Origin: Chryseosolibacter sp039917935
Lineage (GTDB): Bacteria > Bacteroidota > Bacteroidia > Cytophagales > Cyclobacteriaceae
Assembly: GCA_039917935.1 (NCBI GenBank)
Contig: JBDSIM010000073.1
Coordinates: 1 to 41,921, forward strand
DNA: 41,921 nt
Direction of reading: 5' to 3'
The translations under genes were made by a program, and so were the position numbers. This document shows positions 9,248 to 16,194 of this stretch, one piece after another (the stretch's first letter is position 1; each line of letters opens with the position of its first letter). Below the pieces are notes generated by a model. It made no database searches and was not told where the DNA came from. It saw only the letters and a list, made by a program, of their open reading frames with translations.

Positions 9248-11407
9248 CTAGACCTCCTGCAGCTTACGGCTTTCCCTGGACGCCATCACATACCGGATCT
9301 CGCTATAGCTATACGCATCACCCAATACCTCTTTCACCGGAGTGAGCATTTTTCCGCCAACCTTTTCAATGGCTTGCTCGATAAGGGGGATTCTGGCAAC
9401 ATCCACTAATTGATCCAGTGAAATTTTGTTTTGTTGTACATAAAAAGCCAGATGTCCTTCGATGGTAACCGGACTGAGCTTTCGTAGCGCTGCGACCTGT
9501 TCTACAGAATGCCCCTGCATGAAAAGCATAAAGCTTTTTTGTTTGGTTTCATTCTCGCGTTCAGGCCTAACGTTGCGTGACTTTTTCGGAACTCTTAAGT
9601 TAATGCGTGATGACAGCGAATGCTCCCGGCAGTAGGCCAAAACAACATGCCCGAAAGCTTTGCCATATTTCTCCAGCTTTACCTGGCCGAAACCGGAAAT
9701 CCGGCTTAATTCGTCAGGGCTACATGGCAGGTAAGCGGAAAGCTCGATCAGTGTCGCATCCGACAGTACTATATAAGGAGCGAGGTTCTCTTTTGCCGCA
9801 AGTTCTTTCCGGACATCTTTTAGCCTTTCGAATAAACCAGTTTCGTAAGCGATGTCAGACTGTAGCCCATCCGCCCATTTCTCTGTTTTTATTTTTTGCT
9901 TCGTAAGCATCACCTTTTTCTCACCTCTTAGAACGGCATGGCTATTTTCTGACATCCTCAGCAAAGGGTACATGCCCTCTGTCTTCATGAGATAACCGCG
10001 CTCAACCATTTCGCGAATAATCTTATTCCATGCTTCCTTACTCATGTCCGCCCCAACGCCAAATGTCTTCAGCGCTTTGTGCTCCTCCTGCATTTTTACC
10101 GAATTGGATCCGCGCAAAAAATCGATCACATAACCCGCACCAAATCTCTCCTGTAAGCGCGAGACTGCTGAAATAACTTTTTGCGCTAAAACACTCGCGT
10201 CAAAAAGTTCCACTTTGGTAAGGCACACATCGCAGTTGCCGCAATGGTCGATAGTGTTCTCATCGAAATAATTGAGGAGATACTTTCTACGACAGGTGAC
10301 CAATTCTCCGTAACGGCCCATTTGATCCAGTTTCTTCAGCAAAATGTCGGTTTGCTCGGCGTTGTTTTCGATGAGCGCGAATCGTTTTAATTTGCTGACA
10401 TCGTTAAAGGAATAAAATAACAGCGCCTCGCTATCCAGCCCGTCGCGTCCGGCGCGGCCCGTCTCCTGATAGTAACTTTCAATATTTTTTGGTAGATCCA
10501 TGTGCACTACATACCGCACGTTCGACTTATCGATTCCCATACCAAAAGCGATCGTGGCCACGATAATCCTGACTTCGTCGCGCAAGAACATCTCCTGGTT
10601 TTTGGAGCGTTGTTCGCGTTCCATTCCTGCGTGATACGCCAGCGCATTAAATCCATGCGTTGCCAGGTCTGCGGCAAGGGTCTCAGTAGACTTTCTCGAC
10701 AAACAATAAATGATTCCCGACTCATCCTTGCGGGCAGCTAAAAAATCCAGCAGCTTGCTAAAGCTATCGACCTTCGGCTCTACCGTGTATCGTATATTTT
10801 CCCGGTTAAAACTGGAAATAAAAATGGCAGGATTTTGTAATTCAAGTTTCTCAAGAATGTCTTTTTGTGTGAGCTTATCAGCGGTAGCGGTCAGCGCAAT
10901 CACCGGTACTTCAGGAAAATACTTTTTCAAATGCGCCAGCATCAGGTATTCCGGTCTGAAATCATGACCCCAATGCGAAATACAATGGGCCTCATCTATG
11001 GCGATGAGACTGATGCCAAAGCTTCGCAACGTATTGAGGAATGCCAGGTTGTTGCTGAGTAATTTTTCCGGAGCGAGGTAAAGGAGCTTTAAATTTTTTG
11101 AACGGGCCATGTTCAGAATGGCTTCCTGTTCCTGATACGTTTGGCTGGAATTCAGATAAGCTGCCTGAATGCCATTGACACGCAGGGCATCGACCTGATC
11201 TTTCATCAGGGCGATCAGCGGCGAGATCACGATGGTGAGGCCATCTAACAGTAAAGCGGGAATCTGAAAGCAAAGTGACTTTCCGCCGCCGGTAGGCATC
11301 AGGACAAAAGTATCTTTCTTTTGCAGCACCGATTGAATGATCGCTTCCTGGTGAAGCCGGAAAGCGGCATAGCCAAATTGTTTTTCGAGAATGGTGAGAG
11401 GGTTCAT
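9248..11407 (-). CDS. recQ: ATP-dependent DNA helicase RecQ
   Basis: A 719-residue RecQ helicase that unwinds recombination and stalled-fork intermediates 3' to 5'. The ATPase core shows Walker A MPTGGGKS at 37-44, DEAH at 138-141, and motif VI YYQETGRAGRDG near 312. The RQC zinc site has Cys372, Cys389, Cys392 and Cys395. An HRDC domain lies at about 520-595, followed by a C-terminal HTH_40-type helical module (about 620-710), as in other Bacteroidota RecQs. The frame stays open upstream to 11557, but that extension is low-complexity and unlike RecQ, so I chose the ATG at 11407, where MNPLTILEKQFGY matches the usual N-terminus. It lies between the 2H protein and dnaE in the damage-response island; the 133-bp gap to the upstream gene allows cotranscription. 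Confidence 0.95.
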   Translation of the reverse strand: MNPLTILEKQFGYAAFRLHQEAIIQSVLQKKDTFVLMPTGGGKSLCFQIPALLLDGLTIVISPLIALMKDQVDALRVNGIQAAYLNSSQTYQEQEAILNMARSKNLKLLYLAPEKLLSNNLAFLNTLRSFGISLIAIDEAHCISHWGHDFRPEYLMLAHLKKYFPEVPVIALTATADKLTQKDILEKLELQNPAIFISSFNRENIRYTVEPKVDSFSKLLDFLAARKDESGIIYCLSRKSTETLAADLATHGFNALAYHAGMEREQRSKNQEMFLRDEVRIIVATIAFGMGIDKSNVRYVVHMDLPKNIESYYQETGRAGRDGLDSEALLFYSFNDVSKLKRFALIENNAEQTDILLKKLDQMGRYGELVTCRRKYLLNYFDENTIDHCGNCDVCLTKVELFDASVLAQKVISAVSRLQERFGAGYVIDFLRGSNSVKMQEEHKALKTFGVGADMSKEAWNKIIREMVERGYLMKTEGMYPLLRMSENSHAVLRGEKKVMLTKQKIKTEKWADGLQSDIAYETGLFERLKDVRKELAAKENLAPYIVLSDATLIELSAYLPCSPDELSRISGFGQVKLEKYGKAFGHVVLAYCREHSLSSRINLRVPKKSRNVRPERENETKQKSFMLFMQGHSVEQVAALRKLSPVTIEGHLAFYVQQNKISLDQLVDVARIPLIEQAIEKVGGKMLTPVKEVLGDAYSYSEIRYVMASRESRKLQEV

Positions 11408-11540
11408 ATGGTTTATTTTTTTGTTTTCTTGGTTCTGTTTTGCATCGCCAGGACGCGGTGGAGTTGTCCATGGACAGGATGCGGGTAGGGCAAGGGGCAA
11501 ATGATGATGGTCCTTGCGATGCACACCCACATCCCGGCCG

Positions 11541-12098
11541 TCATCCGCCAAACACAATGTCCTTATAATGCATCCATTTTTTCTCTGTGCGCGCCAGCAC
11601 GGTTATCCGATCGCACAGAAAATGCTGATTGCTGTAATGCAATCCCTTCAGATACGGCCAGCACCGCAGAAAATCATCGACAGCCAGATTTCTTGCGATG
11701 GTGATATGCGGTATATATTCCGGGTCTTCCTTCACGATTTTTTCGAAGATTTCCTGGATAGGAGATTTGTTTACGATATCCATGTAAATGGTGCGGAAAG
11801 AACCGCTGTAGAAAACGCCAAAGTCTTTCAGGAAGACGTTGAAAGGCTGAAGCTCCGCAGCCCTCGCTTCGACAAATCGGATCATGTGGTTCATGTGTTT
11901 TTCGCTATCGCTGTACTGAAACAGTGCGATGTTTGCCTGTGAATACCGGTCTTCCAGTTCATGTCCGATCAGGTAATGCACATCATCTTTGAGCACGGAT
12001 ACGTCGCTCATTATATGCCGGGCAGGAGCGATGATAAAAAATAATTCCTTAACCGATTGTTGCTGCTTTTGCTGTGTTTGTTCTGTGTGTAGTTTCAT
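11541..12098 (-). CDS. 2H phosphoesterase-like (2'-5' RNA ligase family) protein
   Basis: A 185-residue cytosolic protein resembling the LigT / 2'-5' RNA ligase branch of the 2H phosphoesterases. The second catalytic motif is intact (HITIA, His131-x-Thr133). The first HxT motif appears replaced: the corresponding strand reads ANIALFQY, with Asn56-Ile-Ala58 where His-x-Thr/Ser is expected. If this alignment is right, classical cyclic-phosphodiesterase chemistry would be lost and a binding or altered role is likely. It lies between dinB and recQ on the same strand, so it may belong to the damage-response unit. The N-terminal 15 residues are Gln-rich and probably disordered. The family call is moderate; the island role is inference. 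Confidence 0.7.
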   Translation of the reverse strand: MKLHTEQTQQKQQQSVKELFFIIAPARHIMSDVSVLKDDVHYLIGHELEDRYSQANIALFQYSDSEKHMNHMIRFVEARAAELQPFNVFLKDFGVFYSGSFRTIYMDIVNKSPIQEIFEKIVKEDPEYIPHITIARNLAVDDFLRCWPYLKGLHYSNQHFLCDRITVLARTEKKWMHYKDIVFGG

Positions 12099-12123
12099 AG
12101 CGCGTTTTTATTTAATATTTTTT

Positions 12124-12143
12124 CAATCCGTTTTGCCGGATTG
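12124..12143. terminator. hairpin between dinB and 2H genes
   Basis: A perfect 7-bp stem (CAATCCG / CGGATTG) closes a 6-nt loop, 93 nt beyond the dinB stop. On the minus strand it is followed by A-rich rather than T-rich sequence, so it is not a classical intrinsic terminator for dinB. It could be an attenuator or a processing site. Confidence 0.3.
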
Positions 12144-12235
12144 TTTTGAATGCATTTTGTGGTTTTGTCCAACGCTCTGCAAGCGGTGATCAGGCCGGGC
12201 AGAATCATTGCGATATTTATTCCTGTCTCCCATCA

Positions 12236-13429
12236 TTACCGCATATTGGCCTTGAACATATTCAATTCCATCCTCACCCGTTTGTTAACATCGATGGTGT
12301 TCGCCCGCATTAATTTTTCAACGCCGTGTGTGTGCTTGATATGATCGATCGCCTGATAAAGATTGATGTGCTCTGCTGTGTCGTCAAATAAGCTGATCTG
12401 GTAATTGCCCTGTACCAATCCGCTCAGCCGCACGCCTACCAACCTGATAAGCATTCTTCTGTTATAGAGTTTCTTGAATAACTCTATGACTATACGCATC
12501 AATGTGTGATCCGACGCCGTATAGGGAATATGAACTTGTCTGGTCTCCGTGTCGAAATTTGCGTAACGGATTTTAACGGTTACACACGAAGCGAGTTTGT
12601 GCTGATCGCGCAGGTTAAATGCCACCTTTTCCACCATGGCGATCAGCACCGACTTCAACCGCTTCACATCGATGGTATCGCTGTCAAAGGTACATTCGGT
12701 GGAAATGGATTTCTGCTCACTGAAGGGTACTACCGGAGAGGCGTCTTCAGCATGCGCTTTATTCCAGAGGGAAAGGCCGTTCTTGCCAAAGGCGCTGATC
12801 AGAAACTGTACAGGCATATCGCGCAACGTTTGCACCGTACGTACACCCATATCGTGAAGGAACGAGGCAGTCTGCTTGCCAATCATAGGAATCTTTTCTA
12901 CGGATAAGGGTGCCAGGAAATCCTTTTCCGTACCGGGTCGGATCTGCGCTTCTGCATTTGGTTTGAATTCGCCGGTAGCGACTTTCGAAACGAGTTTATT
13001 AACAGACAAGCCAAGGGATATTGGTAGCGCACTCTTTCTCATGATGGTTTTGCGCAGCTCCTTCGCCCACTTGAAAGCCCCAAAATACCGGTCCATTCCG
13101 CTCGCATCAATATAGAATTCATCAATCGAGGCCTTCTCAAATGCGGGTGCCTGGTCGGCGATAATTTCGCTAACTTCATGTGACGCCTGACTGTACGCTT
13201 CCATGTCGCCGGAAATAACTTTTGCGTCCGGACACAGTTGCAGCGCGAGATACATAGGCATGGCCGAATGCACCCCAAAACGCCGGGTTTCATAACTGCA
13301 TGCCGCCACTACACCCCTGCGGCTACTACCTCCAATGATCAAAGGCCTTCCCTTTAGCTTGCTATCCCTTTTACATTCGACGGCCACGAAAAAGGCATCC
13401 AGATCCAGGTGTATAATATTTCTCTCCAC
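12236..13429 (-). CDS. dinB: DNA polymerase IV (Y-family translesion polymerase)
   Basis: A 397-residue Y-family polymerase that bypasses DNA lesions. Catalytic residues are intact: HLDLDAFF at 7-14 (Asp9) and SIDEFYID at 101-108 (Asp103/Glu104), so it is an active DinB rather than an ImuB-type inactive homologue. A beta-clamp-binding motif QISLF lies at 344-348, placed internally with about 49 residues after it rather than at the extreme C-terminus. The start is GTG at 13429: an in-frame TAG lies five codons upstream and the protein begins ERNIIHLDLDAFF as expected. Two 17-bp palindromes begin 10 nt upstream of the GTG, so transcription is very probably controlled by the divergent LexA-like repressor. 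A TTGACA box lies between the palindromes on the minus strand. Confidence 0.95.
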   Translation of the reverse strand: MERNIIHLDLDAFFVAVECKRDSKLKGRPLIIGGSSRRGVVAACSYETRRFGVHSAMPMYLALQLCPDAKVISGDMEAYSQASHEVSEIIADQAPAFEKASIDEFYIDASGMDRYFGAFKWAKELRKTIMRKSALPISLGLSVNKLVSKVATGEFKPNAEAQIRPGTEKDFLAPLSVEKIPMIGKQTASFLHDMGVRTVQTLRDMPVQFLISAFGKNGLSLWNKAHAEDASPVVPFSEQKSISTECTFDSDTIDVKRLKSVLIAMVEKVAFNLRDQHKLASCVTVKIRYANFDTETRQVHIPYTASDHTLMRIVIELFKKLYNRRMLIRLVGVRLSGLVQGNYQISLFDDTAEHINLYQAIDHIKHTHGVEKLMRANTIDVNKRVRMELNMFKANMR

Positions 13430-13439
13430 GGGGCTAAAT

Positions 13440-13456
13440 AACTAAAAATATTAGTT
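13440..13456. promoter_or_regulatory. putative repressor operator O1 (dinB-proximal)
   Basis: The 17-bp sequence AACTAAAAATATTAGTT is a palindrome with arms AACTAA and TTAGTT around 5 bp. It sits 10 bp upstream of the dinB GTG and overlaps the expected minus-10 element on the minus strand, so a bound repressor would block initiation. The divergent HTH-S24 regulator is the natural candidate ligand. Confidence 0.7.
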
Positions 13457-13472
13457 AAATGTTGCAATTGTC

Positions 13473-13489
13473 AACTAAAAATTTTAGTT
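13473..13489. promoter_or_regulatory. putative repressor operator O2
   Basis: The 17-bp sequence AACTAAAAATTTTAGTT differs from O1 at one position only. The centre is 33 bp from the O1 centre, about three helical turns, so two dimers would lie on the same DNA face. A minus-strand TTGACA box lies between O1 and O2. Confidence 0.7.
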
Positions 13490-13555
13490 TTGGAGAGTTG
13501 ATTGCCATAGCAACCTAATTGGGCTCCTCCGGAAGGGGGATGCCCGGTTATAAAG

Positions 13556-13601
13556 TATTACTGTGATGTGCCCGCAATATTTGCGGGCCATTGCAGTAAT
13601 A
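13556..13601. repeat. two-tier nested inverted repeat (hairpin)
   Basis: An outer perfect 8-bp stem (TATTACTG 13556-13563 with CAGTAATA 13594-13601) encloses an inner perfect 8-bp stem (GCCCGCAA 13570-13577 with TTGCGGGC 13581-13588) with a TAT loop. The single-stranded spacers are 6 and 5 nt. No T tract follows on either strand, so it is not a simple terminator. It may be a folded leader RNA element, a cruciform or a small REP-like repeat. Confidence 0.6.
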
Positions 13602-13617
13602 TAGATTTGTGATTGAA

Positions 13618-13755
13618 ATGGGTAGTATCAAGGTCGTCATGAATCCCGTAAAAGAATCAGGATGCAAATCTGCAGGGATCACAAAGGCGGGTCCTCGTGA
13701 ACTTTGGGATATTGGACTTTTAAATAAACAACATTGGATCAGTCATGGAAAATGA
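13618..13755 (+). CDS. possible 45-residue small ORF upstream of the repressor gene
   Basis: An ATG at 13618 opens a 45-codon frame (MGSIKVVMNPVKESG... ending WISHGK) that terminates at TGA 13753-13755. I recognise no family. Its last third is translated from the first copy of the direct repeat preceding the repressor gene, which weakens the coding case. It could be a leader peptide or chance. Confidence 0.2.
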   Translation: MGSIKVVMNPVKESGCKSAGITKAGPRELWDIGLLNKQHWISHGK

Positions 13756-13869
13756 GTTTTGCAAAAGCGATTACTAAAAAGGGTATTTCTTTGTGCAACT
13801 CCGTGTCTTCTCCGCGAACTTTGTGATATTGGATTTAATAAGTAAACAACATTGGATCAGTCATGGAAA
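13699..13869 (+). repeat. imperfect direct repeat of the repressor leader and start
   Basis: Positions 13699-13751 and 13816-13869 are imperfect copies about 118 bp apart, both including GAACTTTG, GATATTGGA and TAAACAACATTGGATCAGTC followed by ATGGAAA. The second copy contains the true start of the repressor (ATG 13863). The first contains a decoy ATG at 13745 that opens only a 10-codon frame ending at 13777. This looks like a local duplication of the promoter and start region. Confidence 0.7.
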
Positions 13870-14648
13870 TTGTAAACCGAAACCTTAGATTTTTACGAAC
13901 CAAAGAGGGACTTACCCAAAGAGAATTTGCTGAACGGCTTGGGCTGAAGCAAGCGACATTCGGCGCCTACGAAGAAGATCGCGCCACTCCCCCTTTAAAT
14001 TGTCTGATCGACGTGGCGCGCATTTTTAATGTCAGCCTCGATAACCTGATCAATTGCGATCTGAGTACACTTGCCGAAAAAAGCTGGCGAACACCCGGCA
14101 GCCGCAAAAAGGAAGTACTCGCCATCACCGTTGACGCACATAATAAAGAGAACGTAGAACTGGTCACGCAAAAAGCTTCCGCAGGATACCTGTCAGGTTT
14201 TCAGGATCCGGAATTTGTGAAAGATTTGCCAAAAATCAGCATGCCGGTATTGCCAAAAAATAAAACTTATCGCGCTTTTGAAATTCAGGGTGACTCTATG
14301 TTACCCGTACAACCAGGCAGCATCATTTTCGCCGAGTATTGCGAAGATATAGGCGTTATTAAAAACGGAAAACTTTACGTCCTGATTACCCGGCAAGACG
14401 GAATCGTCTTTAAACGCGTTTTCAATTTCGCCCCTCAGGAAAAAAAATTATTACTGGTTTCCGATAACCGACTTTACCAGCCTTACGGTATTGACGTGGA
14501 CGATATTCTGGAAGTCTGGGTCGCCAAAGCTTTTTTCTCAACCCAGTTTCCCGAAGAAGTGCCACAAAATTCTCCTTTGCTGGAGCAGCTTGCCCTTCAG
14601 GTACTCCAACTGCAAAACGATCCTAAAAGAAATAAAACGAAATCCTGA
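13863..14648 (+). CDS. LexA-like HTH-XRE / S24 peptidase repressor
   Basis: A 261-residue two-domain regulator. Residues 5-65 form an XRE-type helix-turn-helix (FLRTKEGLTQREFAERLGLK). Residues about 105-235 form an S24 peptidase fold: a candidate self-cleavage site Ala107-Gly108 in KASAGYLSGF, nucleophile Ser145 in QGDSMLP, and general-base Lys184 in VFKRVF. This is the arrangement of LexA/CI-type repressors that self-cleave when stimulated by RecA filaments. It is divergent from dinB, with 433 bp between them carrying two palindromic operator candidates. I infer that it represses dinB and probably itself. The DNA-binding domain is XRE-like rather than the winged helix of classical LexA. The start is the ATG in the second copy of the duplicated leader. 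Confidence 0.9.
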   Translation: MEIVNRNLRFLRTKEGLTQREFAERLGLKQATFGAYEEDRATPPLNCLIDVARIFNVSLDNLINCDLSTLAEKSWRTPGSRKKEVLAITVDAHNKENVELVTQKASAGYLSGFQDPEFVKDLPKISMPVLPKNKTYRAFEIQGDSMLPVQPGSIIFAEYCEDIGVIKNGKLYVLITRQDGIVFKRVFNFAPQEKKLLLVSDNRLYQPYGIDVDDILEVWVAKAFFSTQFPEEVPQNSPLLEQLALQVLQLQNDPKRNKTKS

Positions 14649-14792
14649 CGAATAGTGTTCAAATTTTATCAGATACGCCAGGTAAGAATCCGGGTGGTGA
14701 GCCTATGAACCGAAAGCAGTTTTCTATTTTGAAAGCAACTTTTTGTAAAACTTGGTTTGCTTTGTTCGCCCGTATGGGATATTATTTTGCCC

Positions 14793-15743
14793 TCATTGCC
14801 CTGCTTCCTGACCAACCCAGTCAATGCCTTTTCCTAAAAATGAAAGCGTGTTCGCTTCTGCAGACCCTGGCTCCGGCTGATAATTGTACACCCAGTTAGC
14901 CTGTGGTGGAAGACTCATGAGAATGGATTCAGTCCTTCCATCGGTTTCTAGTCCGAATTTCGTTCCCCTGTCCCATACCAGATTAAACTCGACGTAACGG
15001 CCTCTCCTCAAATATTGCCATTGCTTTTCTTTCTCCCCGTAAGGAATTGCATGATTTTTTTTCATCAGTGAAGTATACACTGGGGCGAAAGTGGATCCAA
15101 CACTTTTGATAAAATCAAAACGAGCTTCTTTGGTAAATCCCGTTTCAGCTTTCAGGTAATCAAAAAAGATTCCGCCCACGCCGCGGGTTTCGTTTCGATG
15201 TTTGATATAGAAATAGTCATCTGCCCATTTTTTAAAATCCGGATAGTAGGAGGGATGGTGTTGATCGCAAGCATTTTTCAGCTGATGATGGAAATATTGA
15301 GCATCTTCTTCAATAATATAGTGGGGTGTGAGATCAATGCCCCCGCCAAACCACCAGCTATCTTTTTCCGGCAGCGATGCAGAAGGTTGAATTTCAAAGT
15401 ACCGCACATTCATGTGGATAATGGGTACCATTGGATTCGATGGATGCAAAACAATGGATACTCCTGTCGCAAAAAATTCCGGGCGATCACCTTCGTCTGG
15501 AATCTGCAGATTCAACATTTTTAAAGTACCCTCCGGAGCTTTCCCCCACACCTCAGAAAAATTAACGCCCCCTTTCTCAATTATCCGGCCATCGGTCAAT
15601 ACACGTGAAATCCCACCGCCTCCTCCGGGACGCTCCCATGCATCACTCATAAATTTTCCTCCACCATCTGCTTTTTCCAGCTCCATGCAAATATCCATCT
15701 GCAGTGTTTTAAACCAATCGCGTATGTGTTCTTTTGAAGGCAT
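14793..15743 (-). CDS. hemF: aerobic coproporphyrinogen III oxidase
   Basis: A 316-residue HemF that converts coproporphyrinogen III to protoporphyrinogen IX with O2 in haem synthesis. Family signatures are visible: ERPGGGGGISRVL near residue 38, HPSNPMVPIIHMNVRYFE near residue 107, GGGIDLTPHYI near residue 134, and RGRYVEFNLVWDRGTKFGL near residue 247. The frame could start at a TTG at 15752, but the ATG at 15743 (MPSKEHIRDWF) is the better start. It has no heme neighbour and is convergent with the repressor gene, 144 bp away. Confidence 0.95.
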   Translation of the reverse strand: MPSKEHIRDWFKTLQMDICMELEKADGGGKFMSDAWERPGGGGGISRVLTDGRIIEKGGVNFSEVWGKAPEGTLKMLNLQIPDEGDRPEFFATGVSIVLHPSNPMVPIIHMNVRYFEIQPSASLPEKDSWWFGGGIDLTPHYIIEEDAQYFHHQLKNACDQHHPSYYPDFKKWADDYFYIKHRNETRGVGGIFFDYLKAETGFTKEARFDFIKSVGSTFAPVYTSLMKKNHAIPYGEKEKQWQYLRRGRYVEFNLVWDRGTKFGLETDGRTESILMSLPPQANWVYNYQPEPGSAEANTLSFLGKGIDWVGQEAGQ

Positions 15744-16194
15744 GGATTTCAAAAATCATTTCAGTCGCAATATGGGATGAATCGATGAATTTTCCGCTTT
15801 CATTTACTGTTGGCCTATCCTTCAGTCGCTGAACCAGGGACGGATTTTTTACGCAAGATCAGGTAAAAAAATGAAGCATCGAAGCGCGGTTTTTCGCTAT
15901 TCCGTAAGGGAAAAAACCTTAAGTTTCCTTTTAAATTCCATGTCTTTTCCGTATCTTAATAGATAGCTTGCCACGTTCAGCCTGCACCGCATTGCTCAGT
16001 TTTTTACACATCATTTTTTCTATATTTTTGGTTTCGCTTTTCTGCATTCAATGGATTATAAATCTGAATGGAAGAATAAACAGGAGTGGCCACAATTTAT
16101 TACGTCTGCTGTCGAGTGGTTAACCTGGAAATTCCGGCGGTCTGGTAACTAGCCCCCGAAAATGTTTACCTTTATCCGGTACAAAAATGGGAGC
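15744..16194. other. divergent intergenic region hemF / E1
   Basis: This region must hold divergent promoters. A TACCTTTA box at 16167-16174 fits the Bacteroidota minus-7 element and supports initiation just before the ATG at 16195. The rest is AT-rich with short T runs, and contains one 33-codon frame listed separately. Confidence 0.4.
16051..16152 (+). CDS. possible 33-residue small ORF
   Basis: ATG at 16051 opens a 33-codon frame (MDYKSEWKNKQEWPQF... ending FRRSGN) that stops at TAG 16150-16152. It is rich in Trp, Lys and Glu. I recognise no family and there is no good ribosome-binding site. It may be chance or an upstream peptide of the E1 gene. Confidence 0.15.
   Translation: MDYKSEWKNKQEWPQFITSAVEWLTWKFRRSGN

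Noticed and set aside
11408..11557. N-terminal extension of RecQ by 50 residues
   Set aside because: The extension is proline- and histidine-rich with no resemblance to RecQ, and a good ATG exists at 11407.
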